64,000 nucleotides of DNA. Source: Oceanococcus atlanticus (GTDB taxonomy: Bacteria > Pseudomonadota > Gammaproteobacteria > Nevskiales > Oceanococcaceae). Made by a program: the position numbers and the translations under genes. The stretch covers positions 372,001 to 436,000 of the forward strand of contig NZ_AQQV01000002.1 of assembly GCF_002088235.1 (NCBI RefSeq), written 5' to 3'. The notes under the pieces were generated by a model that worked only from the letters and a program-made list of their open reading frames with translations, ran no database searches and was not told the DNA's origin. Shown here one piece after another: positions 8,287 through 15,360 of the stretch; the first letter of the stretch is position 1, and every line of letters starts with the position of its first letter.

Positions 8287-8843
8287 TGGAAGTTAAAGAC
8301 GTCTACGAAGATGCGGACGAGCTTTTTGAGCAATTAGTGGAAGAACATGGCTTTCAGAAAGTCGCTCCAATAAATGTCGACAAAGTGGCTGAGCTTCTGG
8401 GCATAAAAGTACGTTACGAATTCGGCCCAGATGGTCAGGTTGGGCGGATTGAGTTCTCGGAAGGCTCACCTCAAGTTTCAATTAACATTTTTGAAAACTC
8501 GTTCGAACCACGTCAGCGTTTTACGCTGGCTCATGAGATTGGCCATTTTTGTCTTCATCGTGGAGAAGGTGCAGAGGAATTCGTCGACACGCGGAACCAG
8601 ATGAGTAGAAGTGGTTCGTATTGGGATACCTATGAGTATGAAGCGAATACGTTCGCCGCAGAGCTGCTTATGCCTAGAGATTTAGTGCTTCGTGATGGAA
8701 ATAAAATCATAGAAAAGTATTTAGAGGAAACTGGCAAAGAAAAGATCAAGAAAGAAAAGCTTATTGATCTGTTGGCGTCACATTTTCAGGTTTCTAATCC
8801 AGCAATGGCGTACAGATTGAAAAACCTAGGTTTCGTGAAGTGA
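8286..8843 (+). CDS. ImmA/IrrE family zinc metallopeptidase (cassette 3, second gene)
   Basis: This 185-residue protein carries the ImmA/IrrE (COG2856) catalytic pattern: HEIGH at 83-87 with a FTLAHE lead-in, and a YEYEANTFAAELLMP segment (117-130) whose E119 is the likely third zinc ligand. Family members cleave repressors in mobile-element control, radiation response and toxin-antitoxin systems. Here the partner is a membrane protein, not the usual Xre-type repressor. GTG start overlaps the previous stop (TAGTG). The stop is followed at once by attC site 3. Confidence 0.88.
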   Translation: MEVKDVYEDADELFEQLVEEHGFQKVAPINVDKVAELLGIKVRYEFGPDGQVGRIEFSEGSPQVSINIFENSFEPRQRFTLAHEIGHFCLHRGEGAEEFVDTRNQMSRSGSYWDTYEYEANTFAAELLMPRDLVLRDGNKIIEKYLEETGKEKIKKEKLIDLLASHFQVSNPAMAYRLKNLGFVK

Positions 8844-8844
8844 C

Positions 8845-8943
8845 GGCTAAAAACACGTTGCAGGCGACGTTTGACCCGCTGCGCACCCTTGCTTCCGCAA
8901 GGCTGCACATCGCCTCAAACGCACCTGAACGTGGGCGTTGGGC
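8845..8943 (+). repeat. attC site 3
   Basis: It runs from a slightly altered R'' GGCTAAA (8845-8851) to R' GTTGGGC (8937-8943). The arms CACGTTGCAGGCG and CACCTGAACGTG and the CGTTTGA/TCAAACG inner pair match sites 1 and 2. The central hairpin is CCTTGC/GCAAGG. It closes the two-gene cassette. Confidence 0.9.
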
Positions 8944-8981
8944 GGCAAGAGTCGTTGTAGTAGGTACGAGAGCTGCGGTGA

Positions 8982-9010
8982 TTGACAAGAAGTACGCTTT
9001 GGCGTAGCTT
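8982..9010 (+). promoter_or_regulatory. possible sigma-70 promoter upstream of the NYN gene
   Basis: TTGACA (8982-8987) is followed 17 bases later by TAGCTT (9005-9010), a poor -10. It sits in the 167-base leader between attC site 3 and the NYN gene. Because a strong stem-loop lies downstream at 9064-9092, it could drive a short RNA or an attenuated transcript. Confidence 0.35.
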
Positions 9011-9063
9011 TGAGATCACAACTAACCCACGGGGAGCAGATTAGGTTCTGTGAAGCGATGGGC

Positions 9064-9092
9064 GAAAACACCGGCCGCGAGCCGGTGTTTTC
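9064..9092. terminator. 12-bp stem-loop with T-rich arm (terminator or attenuator)
   Basis: GAAAACACCGGC (9064-9075) pairs perfectly with GCCGGTGTTTTC (9081-9092) around a five-base loop. The stem ends in AAAA/TTTT, so it could stop transcription in either direction. It lies 18 bases before the NYN gene, on the 5' side of its ribosome site, where it would attenuate read-through from the array. Confidence 0.7.
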
Positions 9093-9110
9093 ATTTCTGA
9101 GGCAAGAAAA

Positions 9111-9782
9111 ATGAGAACAGTTGCCTACGTAGATGGCTACAACTTTTACTACGGGCGTCTCAGAAATACGTCATACAAGTGGCTAAACGTCTGGAAATTG
9201 ATCGAGCATATTCTTCACGTCCAGGAGCCAGATACCTCGCTCACCAAGTTGGTTTTCTGTACTGCTGGAATCAAAGCTCGATTCGCTTCACACGGTAAGG
9301 ATAGTGTTGAAGCTCAATCAACCTACCATCGGGCGCTGAAATCCAGTGGAGTAGAGATTGTTCTTGGCCAGCACACAAAGCCGGAAAAGGCCAAGCTGCC
9401 AAGGGCCCATTCTGACGTTCACCATCCTGATCCCTCCGATGTTGTGGAGGTATGGCGCATGGAAGAAAAGCAGACTGATGTAAATTTAGCTTTGGGGATG
9501 TACCGGGACGCTATGAACGGCGAGTATGATCAAGTCGTCCTTGTCTCGAGCGATACGGATCTGGTGCCCGCACTTTCGGCAATGCAAGAAGATGCACCTC
9601 ATGTGCGACGCGGCCTAATTCTGCCCAGGCGCCCAACAGGAGCAAGACCACCCTCGAAATCACTGTCAGAGCTGTGTCACTGGACCCGCGATCACATAAA
9701 CAATGACGAACTCGATGCAGCACTGTTCTCTAATCGAGTACCTACTGCGAAGAAGCCCGCTGACAAGCCAGGGCATTGGTGA
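9111..9782 (+). CDS. NYN-domain (PIN-like) predicted RNase, cassette-borne
   Basis: This 223-residue protein has the acidic pattern of NYN/DUF88 (LabA-like) nucleases: YVDGYNFYYG with D8 and N11, QTDVNLAL with D123, and VLVSSDTDLVPAL with D148 and D150. These carboxylates bind the metal ion for RNA cleavage in characterised relatives. The C-terminus adds a basic LPRRPTGARPP stretch. The start follows GAGGCAAG. It lies after a promoter-like sequence and a strong hairpin, and a partial attC remnant (about 9800-9830) follows it. Cassette-borne nucleases of this type are plausible defence or stress genes, but that is inference. Confidence 0.85.
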   Translation: MRTVAYVDGYNFYYGRLRNTSYKWLNVWKLIEHILHVQEPDTSLTKLVFCTAGIKARFASHGKDSVEAQSTYHRALKSSGVEIVLGQHTKPEKAKLPRAHSDVHHPDPSDVVEVWRMEEKQTDVNLALGMYRDAMNGEYDQVVLVSSDTDLVPALSAMQEDAPHVRRGLILPRRPTGARPPSKSLSELCHWTRDHINNDELDAALFSNRVPTAKKPADKPGHW

Positions 9783-9832
9783 TGGTTGGCGAGTTTCCAC
9801 CCAAAAAATCGCTGCAGGTGACTTTGGAGAGG

Positions 9833-10618
9833 ATGGTGCAGGAATCTGACTACTTCGAGATGAACCGCGCGGGTTGGGACAAACGCGCAAAAGCACATTT
9901 CGATTCCAAGTTTTATGACTTGCCAGGTTTTCTTGCTGGCGCGACATCGCTTCGCGAAATCGAGTTAGCCGAATTGGGGGATGTGACCGGCAAGTCGTTG
10001 TTACACCTCCAATGCCACTTCGGCATGGACACCCTGTCTTGGGCTCGCATGGGGGCGGCTTGCACGGGTGTTGATATTTCGCCGGTTGCCATCCACAAGG
10101 CGCGAGAGTTGGCCCAGGAACTCAACTTGAATGCTGAGTTTGTTTGTACTGACGTTTACTCATTCCAGCATTCAAGCTCAGCGCTATTCGACATTGTGTT
10201 TACGTCATACGGCGCTATCTGTTGGTTGCCAGATTTAACGCGATGGGCGCAGGTTGTTGCTGCAAATCTCGCAGTTGGTGGCCGCTTTTATATCGTCGAT
10301 TTTCATTCTATCTACGATCTTTTGGCGGGCTACTCCTATTTCACCCAAGTACAACCCGATGTGGATGAAGAAGGTACTTACACAGAAAACGGCGCTGATG
10401 TGACTGCCAAGCTGGCAACGTGGGCGCATCCCATGTCCAGCGTCATCAACGCATTGATTAACGTGGGGATTGAAATTGAGCGAGTGAGCGAGTTCCCATT
10501 CAGTCCACACAACTGTTTCGAGGGTATGGTTGAACGTGAGCCGGGTCGCTTCTATTTAAGTCACAAAGGAAACGATGTTCCACTTGTTTACAGCATCACC
10601 GGGCGCAAGGTCGCATAG
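9833..10618 (+). CDS. class I SAM-dependent methyltransferase
   Basis: This 261-residue protein has a Rossmann methyltransferase core: SLLHLQCHFGMDTLSWARMG is motif I, followed by TGVDISPVAI (motif II) and FDIVFTSYGAICWLPD (motif IV). The N-terminus YFEMNRAGWDKRAKAH is typical of small-molecule methyltransferases of this group. The substrate is unknown. I chose the ATG at 9833 (GGAG just upstream). An ATG at 9782 overlaps the NYN stop as TGATG and would add 17 residues coded by what looks like an attC remnant. An attC-like degenerate repeat follows the gene. Confidence 0.85.
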   Translation: MVQESDYFEMNRAGWDKRAKAHFDSKFYDLPGFLAGATSLREIELAELGDVTGKSLLHLQCHFGMDTLSWARMGAACTGVDISPVAIHKARELAQELNLNAEFVCTDVYSFQHSSSALFDIVFTSYGAICWLPDLTRWAQVVAANLAVGGRFYIVDFHSIYDLLAGYSYFTQVQPDVDEEGTYTENGADVTAKLATWAHPMSSVINALINVGIEIERVSEFPFSPHNCFEGMVEREPGRFYLSHKGNDVPLVYSITGRKVA

Positions 10619-10699
10619 CACGACGTTTGACCGGCTGCACACTTTTGCTGCGCCAAGAGCCAGCGTTGTCTCAAATGCAACTGAATTCAAACACTAGGC
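10615..10699 (+). repeat. decayed attC site
   Basis: The stretch keeps the CGACGTTTGACC arm, a TTTTGC core and the TCAAATGCAACTGAATTCAA arm seen in attC sites 1-3, but the outer boxes are damaged: the R' position reads ACTAGGC, not GTTAGGC. It separates the methyltransferase and GST genes and shows that the array extends to here. Confidence 0.65.
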
Positions 10700-10721
10700 A
10701 CCCACTCCGGAGAAATCCATT

Positions 10722-11357
10722 TTGAGCGCGTTGAATATTTGGACTTATGACTGGGTACCAGACTTCCCACGTGGTTTTGTGCGAGACCTGAGATTGAGGT
10801 GGGCATGCGAAGAGGCTGGGTTCAGCTACGCAGTGAAAACCGTTCCGTTTGACGGCCGCCAGACCAATCATCTCGCACAGCAACCTTTCGGCCAGGTGCC
10901 ATATTTGGCCGACGGAGACCTCCAGCTATTCGAAAGTGGCGCATGCCTTCTGCACCTTGCCGAAAAAAGCGACAAGTTGATGCCGACTGACACTGAGGGT
11001 CGAGCACAAACCATCCAATGGATGATGGCGTCGCTCAATTCCATTGAGATGGTCAGCGTTGCATGGTGGTTTTTGAACATATCCGGCGAACCCGACAACA
11101 ATCTTTCGGGATGGATGGAGAAACGCCTTGCTCAGCTCGAAGATGTCCTGAGTGATCGAGAATGGCTCGTGGCAAATCGCTTCACAGTGGCGGATCTATT
11201 ACTGGCTGACGTATTGCGTGTGCCTCAGGTGCGCGAATTGGGCAATAGGCCCGCCTCGGAGCGCTACGTGGCGCGGGTCACCAATCGCCCGGCATTTGTA
11301 AAAGCCTTTGCCGATCAGATTGCGCATTTCAAACAAGCCGATGAAGCACGCAGCTAA
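10722..11357 (+). CDS. glutathione S-transferase family protein
   Basis: This 211-residue protein has a thioredoxin-like N-terminal half with the conserved FGQVPYL cis-proline loop (near residues 56-62) and LFESGACLLHLAE glutathione-binding motif (69-81). An all-helical C-terminal half contains FTVADLLLADVLR, the usual N-capping box. GSTs conjugate or reduce electrophiles with glutathione in the cytosol. Translation starts at TTG 10722 with GGAG nine bases upstream. It sits between a decayed attC and ynfA. Confidence 0.88.
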   Translation: MSALNIWTYDWVPDFPRGFVRDLRLRWACEEAGFSYAVKTVPFDGRQTNHLAQQPFGQVPYLADGDLQLFESGACLLHLAEKSDKLMPTDTEGRAQTIQWMMASLNSIEMVSVAWWFLNISGEPDNNLSGWMEKRLAQLEDVLSDREWLVANRFTVADLLLADVLRVPQVRELGNRPASERYVARVTNRPAFVKAFADQIAHFKQADEARS

Positions 11358-11444
11358 GGCGGCGCCCACTCCGCCCTGCAGCAGCTTGCAACGTCGAGCG
11401 GCGAATATGGCGTGTCGAAAGACCCTAGGCAGCCGATAAAATCT

Positions 11445-11780
11445 ATGGACATCCTCAAGATTTTTGGCCTGTTTCTGCTGACTGCGCTGGCGGAAATCAT
11501 CGGCTGCTACCTGCCCTATCTGTGGTTGAAGCAGGGATACAGCGCCTGGCTTTTACTGCCTGCTGCGATCAGCCTTGCCACCTTCGCCTGGCTACTCACT
11601 TTGCACCCCGATGCAGCCGGGCGTGTTTACGCCGCCTACGGTGGTGTCTACGTCAGCGTTGCTCTGCTGTGGCTTTGGGTGGTGGATTCAGTCAGGCCAA
11701 CAGCAACAGACTTGGCTGGTGTCTGCGTATGCCTGATCGGCATGCTGATCATAATCATAGGCTCGCGCCCTGCGCTGTAG
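11445..11780 (+). CDS. ynfA: YnfA/UPF0060 family small membrane protein
   Basis: This 111-residue protein has four membrane helices and the family signature [13 protein letters not shown], then [21 protein letters not shown]0060 proteins resemble small multidrug resistance transporters, and some members have been linked to efflux. The start at [10 protein letters not shown] matches the family length; an in-frame GTG eleven codons upstream adds a hydrophilic stub and is less likely. It lies in the right part of the cassette array, but no attC flanks it directly, and 11358-11444 holds no gene. Confidence 0.88.
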   Translation: MDILKIFGLFLLTALAEIIGCYLPYLWLKQGYSAWLLLPAAISLATFAWLLTLHPDAAGRVYAAYGGVYVSVALLWLWVVDSVRPTATDLAGVCVCLIGMLIIIIGSRPAL

Positions 11781-11830
11781 TTGGAGCACGCCCGATTCCA
11801 AGCTTTTGGCATGCCCCGGACCGGTATTTT

Positions 11831-12337
11831 TTGAATGTGAACATCCAATTCAAACGATTGCACGAGGTCGATCAAGCCGTAATCATCGAACTCATGAACC
11901 ACCCGTTGGTACGTCGACATATGCCGATGTTGTCCTACCCGTTTGAGGCTGAAGCATGCGAAGCGTTTTTAGCGTCAAAAGAGCAGCTGTGGTCGGTTCA
12001 CGGCTACGGCCCTTGGGCCTTTGAGCAGGACGGTCAATTCCTGGGTTGGGGAGGCTTGCAAGCCGAAAACGGCGAACCTGATTTGGCCTTGGTCTTACAC
12101 CCAAACCACTGGGGCTCGGGCAAGCACATCATCAAACTCATCCTGAACCGGGCATTTGGCCAGATGAAGTTTCAATCAATCACCGCACTCCTCCCCCCTA
12201 GCCGAACGCGCATCAGAGCTCTGTTTCGTCTCGGGTTTGAGAAGGATGGCGAGCTCTGGATCGGCAATCAAACGTTCATCCGGTTCAGGTTGAATCGGAT
12301 TCAATACGAGGCGAACATCGCAGGTCACAATCGGTGA
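11831..12337 (+). CDS. GNAT family N-acetyltransferase
   Basis: The roughly 166-168-residue protein has the layout of RimJ/RimL-like acetyltransferases: FKRLHEVDQAVI, a central PWAFEQDGQFLGWGGL strand pair, then LALVLHPNHWGSGKHIIKLIL, the acetyl-CoA binding motif A (the expected R/QxxGxG/A is NHWGSGK). The C-terminal LFRLGFEKDGEL segment is the usual motif B. It transfers acetyl from acetyl-CoA to an unknown amine. There is no ATG, so it starts at TTG 11831 or GTG 11837. Confidence 0.8.
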   Translation: MNVNIQFKRLHEVDQAVIIELMNHPLVRRHMPMLSYPFEAEACEAFLASKEQLWSVHGYGPWAFEQDGQFLGWGGLQAENGEPDLALVLHPNHWGSGKHIIKLILNRAFGQMKFQSITALLPPSRTRIRALFRLGFEKDGELWIGNQTFIRFRLNRIQYEANIAGHNR

Positions 12338-12338
12338 A

Positions 12339-12506
12339 CGGTTTCGACCTCGCTGTGATGACCTTAGCCTTGTTGGCGACGGCAAGCAGGATGGCATCTT
12401 AGTTCCCGGCAGCGCGCAGGTTGGCTGTTACGATGGCGGTCAGCTGACGCTGGTTTGGAACGGCGACATGAAGAGCGCCCGCCATCACCTGCAGCAACAC
12501 AGCTGA
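12339..12506 (+). pseudogene. possible 3' remnant of a lost gene
   Basis: The frame ending at the TGA at 12504-12506 reads through 55 codons with coding-like composition, including LSLVGDGKQDGILVPG and LTLVWNGDMKSARHH, but has no start codon or ribosome site and overlaps nothing at its 3' end. It looks like the tail of a gene whose front was lost in cassette rearrangement. The match to any family is unknown, and chance reading is possible. Confidence 0.35.
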
Positions 12507-12537
12507 GCACGCATCTCTCAAACAAAAAGGCCTTGTC

Positions 12538-12978
12538 ATGACGCCGCAGCACATATCAGATCGGCTCGAGATTCAAGATGTACTTGTCCGCTACTGTCAT
12601 GCGGTCGATCGCAAGCAATGGGACATACTTCAAACTCTGTTTACCGATGACGCCACGGTCGATTACTCGGCATTTGGCGGCCCCAAAGGCCCCGCTGGCG
12701 AATTACCGGGCTACTTTATTGACGTGCTGGCTAACGTTCGCAGTACACAACACACGATATCCACGTCGCTGATCGACCTGACCGAGGACCATGCCGTGGT
12801 GCGGAGCGCCGCTCAAGTCATGATGATCTCCGATGCCCCGAACGACACCGATCATGTGCTTTTTGTTGGTCTTTGGTATCGCGATTCGCTGGTGAAAGTG
12901 GCCGATGGGTGGAAGTTACGTGAGCGAGTCCAGGAATACAGTTGGGTTCACAATGTGCAAAGCGCGCACAATGGATAA
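12538..12978 (+). CDS. SnoaL-like / nuclear transport factor 2 family protein
   Basis: This 146-residue protein has the SnoaL_4 fold pattern: IQDVLVRYCHAVDRKQWDIL at the front helix, FTDDATVDYSAFG, a HTISTSLIDL strand and a final DGWKLRERVQEYSW strand. Family members are cone-shaped isomerases, dehydratases or hydroxylases in polyketide, steroid and aromatic pathways, and many have no assigned reaction. AAAAGG precedes the ATG at a fair spacing. A decayed attC begins just before its stop, so this too was probably a cassette. Confidence 0.85.
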   Translation: MTPQHISDRLEIQDVLVRYCHAVDRKQWDILQTLFTDDATVDYSAFGGPKGPAGELPGYFIDVLANVRSTQHTISTSLIDLTEDHAVVRSAAQVMMISDAPNDTDHVLFVGLWYRDSLVKVADGWKLRERVQEYSWVHNVQSAHNG

Positions 12979-13049
12979 CAGCACATTGCAGGTGATGCGA
13001 TCTACACGCATACCGTGGCCTTGAATGCGGCAGGCGCCACATGCCGCAC
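12973..13049 (+). repeat. decayed attC-like sequence
   Basis: GGATAACAGCACATTGCAGGTGATGCG resembles the R''-L'' half of attC sites 1-3 (AACACGTTGCAGGTGACG), and GCCTTGAATGCGGC resembles the CCTCAAACGCCGC half. The outer cores are not intact. It is the rightmost trace of the array I can see. Confidence 0.4.
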
Positions 13050-13067
13050 GCGAATGGAGACGCGCCC

Positions 13068-13796
13068 ATGAACCACTCGATAGAGATAGATTTTTCCGCA
13101 GGGCCTGGGATAAAACTCTATGTCTTTTTTGGCGGCATTGCAGCCGGCATTGCAATGCCGCCTTTCGAGTTCTACAAAGCCTCAAAAATCGTCGCTGACA
13201 ATAAAATATTTGTGCGCGACTTCTCCCAGACTTGGTATCACAGCGGCATACCACCGCATAGCAAGACCCTCGCCGGTGCAGCAGCACAGCTCACGCGGCT
13301 GATTCAAAGCATAGCTCCGTCGCAGGTTTATCTGGTTGGCAACTCCATGGGCGGTTTTGCGGCCATCCTGTTTTCACGACTACTGCGCTGCGGCGATGTC
13401 ATCGCCTTTTCCCCGCAAACGTTTATTTCGCCATCATTAAGGCGCAAACACGGTGATACGCGATGGGCTAAGGAAATTCGCACCACGCACTTCAGGAGCA
13501 TGCTCAAACCCAGAGCCTGGGATCTGAAGAAAACCCTGCAAGACTCCGACTACCACGCAAAGATCAGCATCTACTTTTCACAGGCCAGCAAGCTCGACAC
13601 CATCCACGCCGGACACTTGAAAGACCTGAACTATGTGCACCTTCACCCATTGGGTGAAGGTGGCCATCAGGTGGTCAAGTACTTGCGTGACCGCGGGCAG
13701 TTAAGCGCCATTATGTCCGGTGGTGATGCAACGCCAAACAAGCCCGCAATCTGCCGACACTCAAGTCTTGCCGCTGAACAAACCCGGAGCGCATAA
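13068..13796 (+). CDS. alpha/beta-fold hydrolase-like protein (YqiA/YcfP-like)
   Basis: This 242-residue protein has a nucleophile elbow GNSMGG inside VYLVGNSMGGFAAILFSRLL, and a late HPLGEGGH segment that could hold the catalytic histidine. The lack of a clear cap domain and the short length suggest a small esterase or thioesterase-like protein. It has no signal peptide. The start at 13068 follows a GGAG eight bases upstream; nine more codons are open before it. It ends 18 bases before the convergent GDPD gene and may be the last cassette-derived gene. Confidence 0.72.
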   Translation: MNHSIEIDFSAGPGIKLYVFFGGIAAGIAMPPFEFYKASKIVADNKIFVRDFSQTWYHSGIPPHSKTLAGAAAQLTRLIQSIAPSQVYLVGNSMGGFAAILFSRLLRCGDVIAFSPQTFISPSLRRKHGDTRWAKEIRTTHFRSMLKPRAWDLKKTLQDSDYHAKISIYFSQASKLDTIHAGHLKDLNYVHLHPLGEGGHQVVKYLRDRGQLSAIMSGGDATPNKPAICRHSSLAAEQTRSA

Positions 13797-13814
13797 GGCC
13801 CCGCTCCTGCCGTT

Positions 13815-14882
13815 TCAAAGCTCCGGCTGGTAGTCCACAAGCAGCGCGCAATCGCGGGCATCTTCAGGCTGGGCCAGAACCTGTTCCAGCAATTGCGGGC
13901 GATCGGTCATGACCGCATCCACGCCCAGGGCGAGCAGATCCACCATGTCCTGACACTCGTTGATGGTCCAGACGTGCACGGCCACACCCGCCGCATGGGC
14001 ATCATCCACAAAGTCCTGAGTCACAACCGGAATACCCAGTTCAGGCGGCACCTGAAAAGCTTGATGAACAGACAGCGGCGGCATCGGCAAAGGCCCTTGG
14101 CTGGCGATGACATACAAGGCAGCCTGCCCGGTCGGGAAAGAGGTTGAAACGCACGGGGCCTGCGGTTTGAACAGCAGCGCCGGGATGTCGATGAATGAGG
14201 CCACGATAACGTCGTCACTACGTTGCCGCTCTATCAGCAACTGAGCCACCTTGGCCTCATAACTGCCGGTCGAATCCGGATCAGGCTTGAGCTCGATATT
14301 GATCAGCGCATTGGGGAAGCGATCGAGGGTTTCGGCTAGAGTTGGCACCCGGAAGTCTGCCGCAGTGAAACCCGCTGGCGGGGCTTTTTCACCGGTCGCG
14401 ATACCGCGGAAGATGTAGTCGGCTTCCTGGCCATCCGCCACGGCGCCACGCCCCGGCACAAACCAGTGCGCCGCATCCAGGGCCTGAATATCGGCTAGGG
14501 TGTAACCGGATACGCTGCCACTGCCATTGGTGGTGCGATCCACGCTGGCGTCATGAATAACCACCAGTTCCCCATCGGCGGTTTCGTAAACGTCCATCTC
14601 CAGCACGTCCGCCCCGACATCCAGGGAACGCTGATAGGCATACAGGGTGTTTTCCGGGAATTCCAACGCACCACCACGATGCGAGAAATTCAGATCGGTG
14701 CGGGCCAACCAAGGATTTTCTGCCGGAGCAGCCGTACAGCTGTAGTTCGGGTCAGGTGTGGGGTTGGGGGTATCACCGCCCTGCGCCGTACGTCCGCCAT
14801 TGGCGCCACAGGCCGCCAGCGCAACGCCCAAACTCAAAATACCCAGCCGCGCCAAAGTCTGGCTTGCGCCCCGTGCTTTCAT
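13815..14882 (-). CDS. glycerophosphodiester phosphodiesterase family lipoprotein
   Basis: This 355-residue enzyme would split glycerophosphodiesters to an alcohol and glycerol 3-phosphate outside the cytoplasm. A signal peptide ends in the lipobox LAAC (C25), predicting a lipid-anchored protein. The TIM-barrel catalytic set is present: HRGG (H68, R69), E76 and N78 in ENT, E95 and D97 in EMDV, and H110 D111. The family's closing segment VHVWTIN and the VDAVMTDRP motif are also seen. It stands alone, convergent with the preceding gene. Confidence 0.93.
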   Translation of the reverse strand: MKARGASQTLARLGILSLGVALAACGANGGRTAQGGDTPNPTPDPNYSCTAAPAENPWLARTDLNFSHRGGALEFPENTLYAYQRSLDVGADVLEMDVYETADGELVVIHDASVDRTTNGSGSVSGYTLADIQALDAAHWFVPGRGAVADGQEADYIFRGIATGEKAPPAGFTAADFRVPTLAETLDRFPNALINIELKPDPDSTGSYEAKVAQLLIERQRSDDVIVASFIDIPALLFKPQAPCVSTSFPTGQAALYVIASQGPLPMPPLSVHQAFQVPPELGIPVVTQDFVDDAHAAGVAVHVWTINECQDMVDLLALGVDAVMTDRPQLLEQVLAQPEDARDCALLVDYQPEL

Positions 14883-15040
14883 ATGTGCTTATCCCGTACA
14901 AGGTTCTGCCGTCATTGCGGCGTAATTGTTATGTGCGCTCAGGGGCGCTTCCGGCGTAAGGCCGGACCGGGAAGTATTCCTGATTGAAGCTTTCGGGGCA
15001 ACGATGAGCGGCCACGCGCAACAACCTGTGCAGGCCCAAA

Positions 15041-15280
15041 CTAGATCAGACGCAAAGCCACATAGGGCACAACACAAAACACGATGATCAATATCTTGTA
15101 TGCACCCAGCCACATGTAGGCGGCGAACGCGGCCTGCTCAGGTTTTATGCCGAACAAGCGAGCATGGGTCTGCCCCACAATCCTGCGTAAAGCAATCAAC
15201 AAAACAGCGCTGAACAGCAGAACACCGATATTGATCAGCGTCATCCATTGGAACAGTGCAATCAGCTGAGGCTTGTCCAT
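15041..15280 (-). CDS. DUF6868-like small membrane protein
   Basis: This 79-residue protein has two membrane helices (about 12-32 and 54-77) joined by a short HARLFGIKPEQ loop, matching the layout of the DUF6868 family, whose function is unknown. AGGAG precedes the ATG. It lies downstream of the persulfide-dioxygenase-like gene in the same direction with an 80-base gap. The 158 bases between it and the GDPD gene hold no gene. Confidence 0.72.
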   Translation of the reverse strand: MDKPQLIALFQWMTLINIGVLLFSAVLLIALRRIVGQTHARLFGIKPEQAAFAAYMWLGAYKILIIVFCVVPYVALRLI

Positions 15281-15360
15281 GCTTTTTCTCCTGGGGCGCC
15301 ATGATCAGAGCCGCGACGCGAACGCCGCAGCCCTAACCGGCATGCTTTCACACGTGGCAG

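Larger units (their letters stand above)
6473..13049 (+). mobile_element. integron gene-cassette array without integrase (CALIN-like)
   Basis: A run of small plus-strand genes is separated by three near-identical attC sites (7072-7170, 7663-7761, 8845-8943) and at least two decayed ones (10615-10699, 12973-13049). The left part, to about 9.8 kb, is visibly richer in A+T than the flanks. The genes are unrelated to each other, all point the same way and mostly have poor ribosome sites, as cassettes do. No intI gene is visible on either side, so it looks like a cluster of attC sites lacking an integrase or the distal part of a larger chromosomal integron. The right border is uncertain because attC sites beyond 8943 are degenerate. 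Confidence 0.82.

Noticed and set aside
8847-9071. Short minus-strand frames over attC site 3 and the NYN leader
   Set aside because: attC inverted repeats create open frames by symmetry; no start signal or family is seen.
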